From assembly GCF_010731755.1 (NCBI RefSeq), contig NZ_AP022589.1, positions 2,852,001 through 2,916,000 of the forward strand: 64,000 bases of DNA, in the 5' to 3' direction. This DNA comes from Mycolicibacter minnesotensis (GTDB lineage: Bacteria; Actinomycetota; Actinomycetes; Mycobacteriales; Mycobacteriaceae). Numbering within the stretch: position 1 is the first letter of the stretch; each line of letters opens with the position of its first letter. The notes below the pieces were generated by a model. The model saw nothing but the letters and a program-made list of their open reading frames with translations. It had not been told where the DNA came from and did no database searches. Position numbers and translations under genes: made by a program. Below are positions 34,264 through 43,430 of the stretch, piece after piece.

Positions 34264-35799
34264 ATGGCGACTGTGACTGTGGGGCAAGCTCATTGGCTGG
34301 CGCTCAGTGTGGGCGTCGTGTTCGCCGGCATTGCTCCGATGCCGGCTGCGTCGGCGGCAGCGCCGCTGCCCGAGGTTGCGTTCGGCGACATTCAGCTCAC
34401 CGCCGGCGGCACGGCGTTGGTCTATGACGGCAGTGGTGGCCCTATGCTGCCGCCCCCGCAATTTCTCGATGCGATCAACACGCTTTACCTGCAGCCTGGC
34501 GGCTTCACCGGCACGATGCAGGCCGCGTTGCTGCCCAACGAGCTCTATCCGATCACCGGTGTCAAGAGCATGGGATTCGGTGCGTCGGTGAGCCACGGAC
34601 AACCGATCATGCTCTCCGACATCCAAAACCAGATCGCCGCCGGCGGGGTGACGGCGGAGAATCCCCTCGTGGTTTTCGGCTACTCGCAGAGCGCCGCGGT
34701 GGCCTCGCAGATCATGCCGCAACTCCGCGATGCGGGTGTCCCCAGTGACCTGGTGCACTTCGTGCTGGTGGGCGATGTCAACAACCCCAACGGCGGCCTG
34801 TTGAACACCTTCGATTTTCCGGCCGGCAACAGCTGGGCCTTCACCGCCGCGAACTTCCCGTTCAGCCCCCCGACCCCGTCAGATCTGTATCCGACCGACA
34901 TCTACACCCTCGAATACGATGCCAGCGCCGACTTTCCGCACTACCCGCTCAATCTGTTGTCGGTCTTCAACGCCTTGATAGGCAACTTCACCCAGCACTT
35001 CATCTATGCGAACCTCACCCCGGAGCAGATCGACAGTGCCATTCTGCTGCCGGGATCCGAGGCGCTGTCCGGAGAAGGCCTCACCGACTACTACATGATC
35101 CCGAGCGCGAGTCTGCCGTTGCTGATGCCGCTGCTGTTCCTCCCCGGGATTGGCCAGCCCCTGTATGACTTGTTGGAGCCCGTCACCCGCATCCTGGTGA
35201 ACCTGGGCTACGGCAGCATTGACGAGGGATGGAATCAGGGCCCGGCGAATGTCCCGACGACGTTCGGGTTGTTCCCGCAGATCGACCTGGGTCAGCTTTC
35301 TACGGCACTGGGCAACGGCCTGCAGCAGGGAATCAACGACGCCCTCAACGCCCTTGCGAATCCGGTCAGCTACGAAGAGCAGCTCGCGCCCTGGCTGCCC
35401 TTCGCGGACTCGATCTACACCCACGGATTCGCGCCGGAGAACCCGACGTTTGACGATGTGATGGAGGGGATTCTCACGCTCGCCGGCTTCCCGGTTTCCG
35501 ACGTGACGCTCAATTCACCGGTAACCGACATCATCACCATGATCAACAGCACGCTGGCCTACGACTACTCGGCACTGCTGCCCGCCGCCGACGCGATCAG
35601 TGCGCTGTTCACCAGCCTGCCCGCGTACGCCGCGAATATCTTTGTCGACCAGCTTCTGGACGGTGACCTTCTTGGCGCGATCGGGCTTCCACTGGCCGCT
35701 TATTCAGGTCTGGTCCCGTTCGATTTGCTGCTCGGGGCTCCACCGGCACTGTTCGCGGCCATCGGCACTCTGGACAACTTCATGGAGCTGTTCTCATAA
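34264..35799 (+). CDS. Exported PE-PPE-domain alpha/beta hydrolase or acyltransferase (Chp-like)
   Basis: A 511-residue protein with a signal/anchor (residues 10-32) and a PE-PPE domain (about 45-290) but no PE or PPE N-terminus. The serine-hydrolase motif is GYSQS (Ser141), followed by LVGDVNNPNGG with Asp171 and a later His. This arrangement matches the Chp proteins (such as Rv3822, Rv1184c), membrane-tied enzymes that transfer acyl groups between trehalose glycolipids, and some PE-PPE esterases. The C-terminal 200 residues are hydrophobic, Leu/Pro-rich and not assigned. GGAGAGGA lies 8 nt before the ATG at 34264, which I prefer over 34246. The 3' end overlaps the convergent cyclase-AAA gene by 20 nt. 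Confidence 0.85.
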   Translation: MATVTVGQAHWLALSVGVVFAGIAPMPAASAAAPLPEVAFGDIQLTAGGTALVYDGSGGPMLPPPQFLDAINTLYLQPGGFTGTMQAALLPNELYPITGVKSMGFGASVSHGQPIMLSDIQNQIAAGGVTAENPLVVFGYSQSAAVASQIMPQLRDAGVPSDLVHFVLVGDVNNPNGGLLNTFDFPAGNSWAFTAANFPFSPPTPSDLYPTDIYTLEYDASADFPHYPLNLLSVFNALIGNFTQHFIYANLTPEQIDSAILLPGSEALSGEGLTDYYMIPSASLPLLMPLLFLPGIGQPLYDLLEPVTRILVNLGYGSIDEGWNQGPANVPTTFGLFPQIDLGQLSTALGNGLQQGINDALNALANPVSYEEQLAPWLPFADSIYTHGFAPENPTFDDVMEGILTLAGFPVSDVTLNSPVTDIITMINSTLAYDYSALLPAADAISALFTSLPAYAANIFVDQLLDGDLLGAIGLPLAAYSGLVPFDLLLGAPPALFAAIGTLDNFMELFS

Positions 35800-38700
35800 G
35801 CGCCCTGGCCCCGTCGATGTGACGTTCGAAGCCGAACGATTCCGCGCTGGCGAGGTAGCTGGCGGCCATGTCCGGGACGGCGGCGTGATCACCGCGGGCC
35901 CGGCACAGCAGTGTGTTGAGGCGCAGCAACGTGACCTGATACATCGCCGAATGGTGAGCGGACCACAGGTCTGCCAATCGGCGGAGCGCGCGTTCGGCCT
36001 CGGTCAGATCACCGTCGGCGCCGCGCTCCAGCAGTGTCTCCACCAAGAGCCCGGTGCCCCACAACCCGTAGAAGAGGTTGCCGACCCGGCAGAGATCGTC
36101 GACTGCTGTGCGCATAAGCGCGATGGCGGCATCGCGATCGCCGCTGTGGGCGGTCTCCCGGGCGGCCCACACATCGGTGACCGGGATGAGGAACAGTGCG
36201 CGCTTGCGCAGCCAGATATCGCGGCACTGCATGATCAGTTCGAGCCCCCGGTGACGGTCGCCCGCGCTGTCCCGATTGAGCAGCACCACACCCAAGGCAT
36301 AGCCGGACAGGCCCAGCGCGCGATCGCTGCTGGCGCGGTGCGCGGACTGCACCGCCTCCTCACAGGCACGTTCGGCGGACTGGTGGGGCCGCAGCGCGCC
36401 GAACTGCATCGCGAAACCGTAGGTCCAGGCCACGGTGCTGGACAGCGTCTCGGCGTTGCTTCTGCGGGCCATCTCGACGGCGTCGTGGAGATCGTCGCGC
36501 CACTGCGGACGGCCCAGCCACCAGCGGGCAGTGCCGCGCCAGGCCAACGCGATCGCCAACGGTGATCCCACCCCGAAGTTGGCGCCTTTGGCCGGATCTC
36601 CCTCGGCCAAGTCGATGATGGTCTGCGACCACCGCGATATCGCGTCGAATTCGCCCACGCACAGCCAGTTGACGAACGCCATGAATGCCAGTCCCATGGT
36701 GGGGGAGCGATCGCCGATCGACTCGAACAGTGCCATCTGTTCCGAGGCCAACTGCGCGCCTTCACGGGAGCGGCCTGCGTAGAGCAGCTCGGTGGCGAGC
36801 GCCGTCATCCCGATGGCCAAGGACGCGTTGTCCCCGGCGGCGTCGCACAACGCCCGCAGCTCCCCGAACCGGCTCCGGCTCTCTTGGACTTCTCGGGCCT
36901 GCCAATCTGTGGCGCACAACATGGTTCGCGGCGCGATACGCATCGACAGCTGGTCTGGCGAGTCGTCCGACAGGGCGTCGGCGATCCGGCGGGCCCGCTC
37001 CCAGCTGCCTCGCGCGGCCACCAGGTCGCGGTTGGTGGACCAGGCGCCGGCGCGCATGTGCCAGGCATATGCCGCGTGCAGGTCACCTGCGGCCTGCAGA
37101 TGCTCGGCGATCAGCGCTGCGTTGTCGTCCACCGATGCGGGGGCGCCCGCCTCGATGGCGGCGGCGAGTTTCCGGTGCCAGTCGGCCCGATCCGATCTGA
37201 GTTGCGATTCGTAGACCACCGCACGGATCAACGGATGCCGAAACGCGTATTCGGCGCTGGGGGTGAATCTGACCTGATCGATCAGCTCGGCATGCAGCAG
37301 TTCGTCGAAGTCGGCGTCGACGCCCAGCGCGGGCAGTAACTGGGCCTCGAAGCGGGCCCCGATCACCGAAGCCGCGCTCAAAGTTCTTTTGGCCCTGCCT
37401 GGGAGCTTGTCGATGCGGGCCTCGATGGTCGCCTGGACCGTGGCGGGCACTGTGACGTCGGCGGCCCGGGTGTGGCAGACGTAGCAACCGTGTTCGCCCG
37501 TCAACGTCCCGCGCTGGGCCAGCTCACGCACCATCTCCTCGGCGAAGAACGGATTTCCGGCTGCTCGCCGGGCGATGATCGCGGCCAGAGCGGTAACCGA
37601 GGGGTGCGAACCCAGAAGTTGCCCGATCAGTGAGGTGATGTCTGAATCATCCAGCGGAGCAAGGATTATGCGCTCGGTGGCGGGCAGTTGGGTCAGCGCG
37701 CCGCGGTACTCGGGTCGATAGGTGATCAGCGCCAGCGCTGGGGTGCGGGGGATCACCGCCAGAAAATCGGCGATCAGCGACTCGCTGACGATGTCCATCC
37801 AGTGGGCGTCTTCGATGATGAACAGCGTGGGTTCGGTGCGGGCCAATGATGCGGCGTTGATCAGCGCGGTCAGCTTGCTGCGGCGGGTGTCGGGCTCCCA
37901 ATGCGGTAACTCGACGTCGGCGTCGGCAATGCCCAACACGTCCTCGAGCAGCAGCAGGTCCTGGGGATCGGCATGCCGAACCCGTTCCCGGACCTGCGTC
38001 CGGGCGTCCTGGCCGCCGAGTTCGGTCACGCCGATGCTGGCCCGCAACAGCGTCGACACAGCGTGGAACGGCAGGTCGCTGGCGTGTGACTCGCAGAAGG
38101 TCCACACCACCTCGATTCCGCGAGCTGCCGCGGACGCCGCGGCCTCCCGGGCCATCCGGCTTTTGCCGATGCCCGGTGTCCCCACCACGGTGGACACCCC
38201 GCCGCGCCCCTCGATCGCGCGGTCCATCATCGCCTCCACCGCCGCCAGCTCGCCGCGCCTACCGATCAGACTTGACTCGGCGCGCCGGACCGTGCGATCC
38301 CGCTCGGCCATGCCCAACAACTGGCGGGCGGGCACGGGTTCCCGACTGCCCTTGATCTGCACCGATTCGACGGCACCCAACGTGGCCGCGCCCTCGACGA
38401 GCCCGGCCGTCGAAGCACTGAGCATGATCCCGCCCGGCGGGGCGACCGACTCCATCCGCTGGGCCATGCCGACCTGCTCGCCCACGGCGGCATAGCCGAA
38501 CTGCCCCGAGCCGATCCCGCCCGCGATCACCTCACCGGAGTTCAGCCCGACCCGTAATTGCAGGGCGATACCGTCACGCCGGCCGACGTCGACGGCAAGC
38601 CTGGCCGCCTCCTGCTGCACCTCCAGAGCCGCCAGGCAGGCCCGCAGGGCGTGATCTTCCAGAGCAACGGGGGCACCGAACACCGCCATGATCCCGTCCC

Positions 38701-38989
38701 CGGTCCATTGCGCGATCGTGGCGCCGTAGCGGTGCACCACGGCCGCACAGCGGTCGGCGAGGGCGGCCATGATCTCGCGCAGGCGCTCCGCGCCCACCGC
38801 CGTGGCGATCTCCATCGAGTGCACGACGTCGGCGAACAGCACCGTCACCTGCTTGTACTCAGCGGGTGGCGGGGCAATAGCAACGGCCGTTCCACACTCA
38901 TGGCAGAACTTGAAGGTCGTGGGCAGCCGTGTGCCGCAGGAGCTGCACACCAGGGCCGGCAGCTCCGAGGGCGGCCCAACGCCGTTCAC
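35780..38989 (-). CDS. Second zinc-ribbon / cyclase-like / AAA ATPase regulatory protein
   Basis: A 1069-residue paralogue of the protein at 21322-24474 with the same order: zinc ribbon (Cys15, Cys18, Cys29, Cys32), cyclase-like domain, AAA P-loop (GTPGIGKSR), helical repeats. In the cyclase part the metal aspartates (Asp54, Asp98) remain, but the substrate lysine is Gln94 (IAQWTGDG), recalling the Gln of Rv0386, and the transition-state Asn is Gly (GEQVGMAQRM). Catalysis is therefore doubtful or altered. The GTG start lies 59 nt from the divergent end of the 3beta-HSD gene. It closes the accessory block on its right side. A regulatory role through ATP-dependent assembly is inferred. Confidence 0.85.
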   Translation of the reverse strand: MNGVGPPSELPALVCSSCGTRLPTTFKFCHECGTAVAIAPPPAEYKQVTVLFADVVHSMEIATAVGAERLREIMAALADRCAAVVHRYGATIAQWTGDGIMAVFGAPVALEDHALRACLAALEVQQEAARLAVDVGRRDGIALQLRVGLNSGEVIAGGIGSGQFGYAAVGEQVGMAQRMESVAPPGGIMLSASTAGLVEGAATLGAVESVQIKGSREPVPARQLLGMAERDRTVRRAESSLIGRRGELAAVEAMMDRAIEGRGGVSTVVGTPGIGKSRMAREAAASAAARGIEVVWTFCESHASDLPFHAVSTLLRASIGVTELGGQDARTQVRERVRHADPQDLLLLEDVLGIADADVELPHWEPDTRRSKLTALINAASLARTEPTLFIIEDAHWMDIVSESLIADFLAVIPRTPALALITYRPEYRGALTQLPATERIILAPLDDSDITSLIGQLLGSHPSVTALAAIIARRAAGNPFFAEEMVRELAQRGTLTGEHGCYVCHTRAADVTVPATVQATIEARIDKLPGRAKRTLSAASVIGARFEAQLLPALGVDADFDELLHAELIDQVRFTPSAEYAFRHPLIRAVVYESQLRSDRADWHRKLAAAIEAGAPASVDDNAALIAEHLQAAGDLHAAYAWHMRAGAWSTNRDLVAARGSWERARRIADALSDDSPDQLSMRIAPRTMLCATDWQAREVQESRSRFGELRALCDAAGDNASLAIGMTALATELLYAGRSREGAQLASEQMALFESIGDRSPTMGLAFMAFVNWLCVGEFDAISRWSQTIIDLAEGDPAKGANFGVGSPLAIALAWRGTARWWLGRPQWRDDLHDAVEMARRSNAETLSSTVAWTYGFAMQFGALRPHQSAERACEEAVQSAHRASSDRALGLSGYALGVVLLNRDSAGDRHRGLELIMQCRDIWLRKRALFLIPVTDVWAARETAHSGDRDAAIALMRTAVDDLCRVGNLFYGLWGTGLLVETLLERGADGDLTEAERALRRLADLWSAHHSAMYQVTLLRLNTLLCRARGDHAAVPDMAASYLASAESFGFERHIDGARALMRTAP

Positions 38990-39048
38990 GTCGCTATCGT
39001 GTCACCGTCGACCCCTGGCTGGATAGCGGCTTCGGCGAAGAGACGATG

Positions 39049-40158
39049 CTATTCCGGATGCGGCTCGGCGACCACGGTCGCCAGGTGCGGCTGGGCTTCG
39101 GCCTTGACCTGCTCGAAGAGCTTCTTGTAGTACGGCAGGCAATCGGCCATGGCCTGTTCGGTGGTGAACAGCGGCTGGTACCCGAGATCGCGCTGGGCCT
39201 TCTCGATGGAGAAGTAGTTGTTCAGGTAAAGCCGTTCCACCGCACCGGGTTCCAGCATCGGCTCGGGCAGGCCGAACCGGAAGTGCAGCCACTGCCAGGC
39301 GAACATGACATCGCGCACCATGCGGCCGGAAACCCGGATCTTGGGCCACGGTTCGCCACAGGCCTCGACCACGGGGCGGGCGAACTCGAACATGTTGATC
39401 GGGTCACCGTCGTTGATGAAGTAGGCCTGGCCGGGCGCCGAGCCGCCGGGCACCAGGTGTTCGGCGGCCAGGATGAAGCCGTGAATCAGGTTGTGCACGT
39501 AGGAGTTGTCCAGCTTGGCGCGCTTGCTGCCGATGAGGACCTTGACGTGACCGGCAACCACGCTCTCGAACAGCCTGCGGAACATGGTCTGGTCACCGTT
39601 GCCCCAGATACCCGAGGGCCGGATGGCGCAGGTCAACATGCCGTCCACGCCGTTCTCGCCGAGCACGAACTTCTCGGCGACCACCTTGGTCTCGGTGTAG
39701 AGGTCGTTGAACTTGGTGGTGTAGGCCATGGTCTCGTTGCCGCCCGAGATGGCCTTGCCGCCCATCACCACGCTGTTGGACGCGGTGTAGACGAACCGCT
39801 TCACCCCGGCCCGCTGCCCGGCCTGGACCAGGTTCTTGGTGCCGTCGACGTTGACCGCGAAGCTGCGGCGACGGATCTCGTCGGTGACTTTCGCGCCGCC
39901 CTGCAGGTCGATGATCGCCGCGGTGTGGAACACGGTGTCGATCCCGGCGACCGCCGCTGCCACCGTTGCCGGGTCACAGATGTCGCCTTCCAGTTTCTCC
40001 AGGTTGGGGTGGTCGGGCAGCGACGACGGCGCACGGTCGAAGGACCGCACCTGGTAGCTCCGCTCGAGCAGGGTCTGGACGAAATTGGTTCCGACGAAAC
40101 CGGAGCCCCCGGTGACAAGTACCCGGCCCAGTTCAGTAGTCAGTGAAGGATCACCCAT
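39049..40158 (-). CDS. 3-beta-hydroxysteroid dehydrogenase/isomerase-like SDR (Rv1106c-like)
   Basis: A 369-residue extended SDR. The Rossmann motif TGGSGFVG (about residues 16-23), the downstream acidic Asp41 (RSFDRA), the catalytic YTETK (Tyr-x3-Lys) and the preceding TASNSVV strand are all present, with a 3beta-HSD-type C-terminal domain. Rv1106c, its match by sequence and position, oxidises cholesterol and pregnenolone to the 3-keto-4-ene steroid with NAD+, an early step of sterol catabolism. In this window it lies next to xseB as in M. tuberculosis. Confidence 0.93.
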   Translation of the reverse strand: MGDPSLTTELGRVLVTGGSGFVGTNFVQTLLERSYQVRSFDRAPSSLPDHPNLEKLEGDICDPATVAAAVAGIDTVFHTAAIIDLQGGAKVTDEIRRRSFAVNVDGTKNLVQAGQRAGVKRFVYTASNSVVMGGKAISGGNETMAYTTKFNDLYTETKVVAEKFVLGENGVDGMLTCAIRPSGIWGNGDQTMFRRLFESVVAGHVKVLIGSKRAKLDNSYVHNLIHGFILAAEHLVPGGSAPGQAYFINDGDPINMFEFARPVVEACGEPWPKIRVSGRMVRDVMFAWQWLHFRFGLPEPMLEPGAVERLYLNNYFSIEKAQRDLGYQPLFTTEQAMADCLPYYKKLFEQVKAEAQPHLATVVAEPHPE

Positions 40159-40201
40159 CGGGCGAGCATAACTGAACGTGTTTCAGTTCTTGTGTTCGAA
40201 G

Positions 40202-40444
40202 TCACCCGCGGAGGTCGTCGCCGGGTTCTGCGTCGAGGGCTTCCTGCACTCGGCGGCGGGCTCCGGCCAGATGCTCTTCGCACCGCTTGGCCAGCTGCTC
40301 GCCACGTTCCCACAGGCTCAGCGACGCGTCGAGATCCAGCCCGCCCTGTTCCAACCGCTGCACCACATCGATCAGCTCATCCCGGCACTGCTCATAGCCC
40401 AGCTCACTAACGGGTGTCACCGGATCGGCTTGCTCAGCTGGCAT
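40202..40444 (-). CDS. xseB: Exodeoxyribonuclease VII small subunit
   Basis: An 80-residue helical protein with the family core [20 protein letters not shown] and [16 protein letters not shown]. XseB coats the XseA large subunit to form exonuclease VII, which cuts single-stranded DNA from both ends. The ATG at 40444 overlaps the end of xseA by 11 nt; a GTG at 40474 would lengthen the overlap. It is co-transcribed with xseA and the upstream Rv1109c-like gene. Confidence 0.93.
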   Translation of the reverse strand: MPAEQADPVTPVSELGYEQCRDELIDVVQRLEQGGLDLDASLSLWERGEQLAKRCEEHLAGARRRVQEALDAEPGDDLRG

Positions 40445-41705
40445 CGCTGGGTCCGTCAAGAAGTCGTCCTTCACGAAGTCGCCCCTCACTGGTCGCTGCG
40501 ACGGCCCCATCGGCCACCCGGATGCGCAACCGGGTGCCGGCGGCGGCGTCCTCGACCGACCGCAAGACATGCGGCCCGCCGGCGTCGACAGTCTGGACCA
40601 CCGCGTAGCCGCGTGCCAAGGTCGCGGCCGGACCCAGGGTAGCCAGGCGTGCCGACAGATGCCCCACCCGTTCGCCCTGTTGGTCGATCAACCGGGTCAC
40701 GTCGCGGCGCACCGCCGCTAGGGCACGCCGTATCTGGTCGCCGCGCTCGGTCAGGGCGCGCAGCGGGTCGGTCAGCACCGGGCGGCTGCGCAGCTGGGTG
40801 AGCAGCCGCTCCTCGCGCACCACCCAGTGCCGCACGGCGTGCGCGCTGCGTCGCCGCAGGTCGTCTACCAGTGCCTGCTCCGCGGCGGCGTCCGGGACGA
40901 TCCTCTTCGCGGCGTCGGTGGGGGTGGCCGCGCGCAGGTCGGCGACCAAATCGCACAGTGGGCTGTCGGGTTCGTGGCCGATGGCGCTGACCACCGGGGT
41001 GCGGCACGCGGCGATCGCCCGGCACAGGGTTTCGTCGGAGAACGGCAGCAAGTCCTCGACGCTGCCGCCCCCACGGGCCAGCACGATCACCTCCACGCCC
41101 GCGTCGGCGTCCAGGTCGCGCAGTGCCTCGACCATCTGGGCCACGGCGGTCGGTCCCTGCACGGCGGTGTTGCGCACCGTGAAGCGCACCGCCGGCCACC
41201 GGGTGCCGGCCACGGTCATGACATCGTGCTCGGCGGCGCTGGCACGCCCGGTGATCAGGCCGATCGTGCCGGGCAGAAACGGGATCGGCCGCTTGAGCCG
41301 GGCGTCGAACAATCCCTCGGCGTCCAGCAGCCGGCGTAGCCGCTCGATACGGGCCAGCAGCTCGCCGATGCCCACCGCACGGATCTCGCTCAGGCGTAGC
41401 GAGAAGGTGCCTCGGGCGGTGTAGAAGTTGGGTTTGCCGCAGACCACCACCTGGGTGCCCTCGGTCAGCTTGACCGGCGCGCCAGCCACCAGCTCGGGGC
41501 TGCAGGTCACGGTCAGCGACATGTCCGCGGCCGGATCACGCAAGACCATGAACACCGTCCGCACGCCCGGGCGCAGGTTGATCTGGGTCAACTGACCCTC
41601 CACCCACACCGAACCCAGCCGGTCGATCCAGCCCTTGACCCGGATGGCAACCGCGCGGACCGGGAACGGGTTCTCCGCGGACTCACCCGGCGCGGGGGAA
41701 GTCAC
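40434..41705 (-). CDS. xseA: Exodeoxyribonuclease VII large subunit
   Basis: A 423-residue catalytic subunit of exonuclease VII. The N-terminal OB-fold (residues 15-110, [19 protein letters not shown]) binds DNA; the nuclease core contains [15 protein letters not shown], the glycine-rich [15 protein letters not shown] and [13 protein letters not shown] motifs. A coiled-coil C-terminal region receives XseB. The start overlaps the upstream gene by 4 nt. Matches Rv1108c. Confidence 0.96.
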   Translation of the reverse strand: MTSPAPGESAENPFPVRAVAIRVKGWIDRLGSVWVEGQLTQINLRPGVRTVFMVLRDPAADMSLTVTCSPELVAGAPVKLTEGTQVVVCGKPNFYTARGTFSLRLSEIRAVGIGELLARIERLRRLLDAEGLFDARLKRPIPFLPGTIGLITGRASAAEHDVMTVAGTRWPAVRFTVRNTAVQGPTAVAQMVEALRDLDADAGVEVIVLARGGGSVEDLLPFSDETLCRAIAACRTPVVSAIGHEPDSPLCDLVADLRAATPTDAAKRIVPDAAAEQALVDDLRRRSAHAVRHWVVREERLLTQLRSRPVLTDPLRALTERGDQIRRALAAVRRDVTRLIDQQGERVGHLSARLATLGPAATLARGYAVVQTVDAGGPHVLRSVEDAAAGTRLRIRVADGAVAATSEGRLREGRLLDGPSDAS

Positions 41706-42289
41706 TTCGCGGTGGTGCGGGTGATCCTGTTGGCCAGCAGCGTCTGAAACGGTGCGCGGGCCTTGGTGGCCTCTTCGTAGGCGAGCAGGGTCTCCAGCTC
41801 GTCGAGGCTGAGCGAGGCCAGGCGGGCCCGCAGCTGGGCCAGGGTCAACGAGCCGTAGTCGAGCTCGTCGACCAGGTCGGGGGTCGGCACGTCGGAGTCC
41901 GCAGCGCTGCTCGGGGCGTCGTTGCCGGCGGGCGGGGTGGCTCCGTCGTCACTGAACGAGTACAGGGCGAACCGGCCCTCGGTGCGCGGGTCGGTGTCGT
42001 CGTCGTCGAAGGTCGCGCCGGCACCGTCGAAACTGTCCTCGACGTCGTCGTCATCGAAGGTTGCCCACTCCGGCTGCTCGTCCTTGGGGGGAAAAAGTGA
42101 CTCCAGGGTGGTGTCGCCCTTGTTGACCAGCTCGGCGACGCCCTGCTGCCAGCGCATCACTGCGTGCGCGGCCTGGCTGGCCAGCGTCATCGGGTAGGTC
42201 AGGATGGTTTGCGGCAGCTTCAGGGTCTCCTCGACCGCGACCGTCGCCGCGCCGACCAGAAGCCGGACTCCAAAGGGTGCAGGTGCCAT
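41702..42289 (-). CDS. Conserved mycobacterial protein (Rv1109c-like), possibly lipid droplet-associated
   Basis: A 195-residue protein with an amphipathic/hydrophobic N-terminal half (residues 1-60, including [20 protein letters not shown]). A very acidic low-complexity middle follows ([20 protein letters not shown]), then a C-terminal helical domain ([20 protein letters not shown]) that resembles a short nucleic-acid or protein binding helix pair. Homologues in mycobacteria carry a lipid droplet-associated annotation; I recall this only loosely. It heads the xseA-xseB operon with a 4-nt overlap and is divergent from ispH. Confidence 0.8.
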   Translation of the reverse strand: MAPAPFGVRLLVGAATVAVEETLKLPQTILTYPMTLASQAAHAVMRWQQGVAELVNKGDTTLESLFPPKDEQPEWATFDDDDVEDSFDGAGATFDDDDTDPRTEGRFALYSFSDDGATPPAGNDAPSSAADSDVPTPDLVDELDYGSLTLAQLRARLASLSLDELETLLAYEEATKARAPFQTLLANRITRTTAK

Positions 42290-42386
42290 GGCCCCCAGCC
42301 TGCCTTACCCGCCGGTCATCTCCAAGTATTTGGGTGCGTGGCCGCGAGCTGGCGGTCTCGCGTCGGCAGACCGTACGCTGGTTGCC

Positions 42387-43403
42387 ATGCCGCCGACCGT
42401 CCATGTGGAGATCTCTTCCCGTCTCGGGGGGCCGGTTCCCGCCGGCCACGCCGGTAAGCGGGTGCTGCTCGCGGAGCCGCGCGGCTACTGCGCGGGTGTG
42501 GACCGGGCTGTGGAGACCGTTGAGCGGGCGCTGGAGAAGCATGGCGCGCCGGTCTACGTGCGGCACGAGATCGTGCACAACAAGCATGTGGTGGACACCT
42601 TGACCAATGCGGGCGCGGTGTTCGTGCACGAGACCGACGAGGTTCCCGAAGGCGCGATGGTGGTGTTCTCCGCGCACGGAGTGGCGCCCACGGTGCATGA
42701 GACCGCTGCCGACCGCGGTCTGCGGGTGATCGACGCGACCTGTCCCCTGGTGACCAAGGTGCACAACGAGGCCAAACGCTTCGCCCGGGACGGCTACGAC
42801 ATCCTGCTGATCGGCCACGCCGGCCACGAAGAGGTCGTCGGGATCATCGGCGAGGCACCCAACGATGTGCAGTTGGTCGACGGCTTGGACGCGGTGGACA
42901 CGGTGCAGGTGCGCGACGAGAACAAGGTGGTGTGGCTGTCGCAGACCACACTGAGCGTCGACGAGACCATGCAGACGGTGGTCAAGCTGCGGCAACGGTT
43001 CCCGAATCTGCAGGACCCGCCCAGCGACGACATCTGCTACGCCACCCAGAACCGCCAGACCGCGGTCAAGGCGATGGCGCCGGAGTGCGAGCTGGTGATC
43101 GTGGTGGGCTCACGCAACTCGTCGAACTCGTGCCGGTTGGTGGAAGTGGCGCTGGGCGCCGGTGCCCGCGCCGCGCACCTGGTCGACTACGCCGACGACA
43201 TCGACCCGGCGTGGCTTTCGCCCGAAGACGGCCCCGTGCAGACCATCGGCGTCACCTCGGGTGCCTCGGTGCCGGAGATTCTGGTGCGTGGCGTGCTGGA
43301 GCGGCTTGGCGAGTATGGCTACGGGAAGGTGTTCCCGGTGGCCACAGCCAACGAGACCTTGGTGTTCGCCCTGCCCCGCGAGATCCGCCCGAGCCGACGC
43401 TAG
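42387..43403 (+). CDS. ispH: 4-hydroxy-3-methylbut-2-enyl diphosphate reductase
   Basis: IspH makes isopentenyl and dimethylallyl diphosphate from HMBPP in the last step of the MEP pathway, using a [4Fe-4S] cluster. The three cluster cysteines are visible: Cys35 ([10 protein letters not shown]), Cys119 ([11 protein letters not shown]) and Cys217 ([10 protein letters not shown]). The 338-residue length and place match LytB2 (Rv1110). The ATG at 42387 follows TACGCT (42374-42379) by 7 nt, so the mRNA is probably leaderless. It supplies the prenyl synthase encoded earlier in the window with its building blocks. Confidence 0.97.
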   Translation: MPPTVHVEISSRLGGPVPAGHAGKRVLLAEPRGYCAGVDRAVETVERALEKHGAPVYVRHEIVHNKHVVDTLTNAGAVFVHETDEVPEGAMVVFSAHGVAPTVHETAADRGLRVIDATCPLVTKVHNEAKRFARDGYDILLIGHAGHEEVVGIIGEAPNDVQLVDGLDAVDTVQVRDENKVVWLSQTTLSVDETMQTVVKLRQRFPNLQDPPSDDICYATQNRQTAVKAMAPECELVIVVGSRNSSNSCRLVEVALGAGARAAHLVDYADDIDPAWLSPEDGPVQTIGVTSGASVPEILVRGVLERLGEYGYGKVFPVATANETLVFALPREIRPSRR

Positions 43404-43430
43404 AGGTACGTGCGGCGGCGCAGCGGCTTC

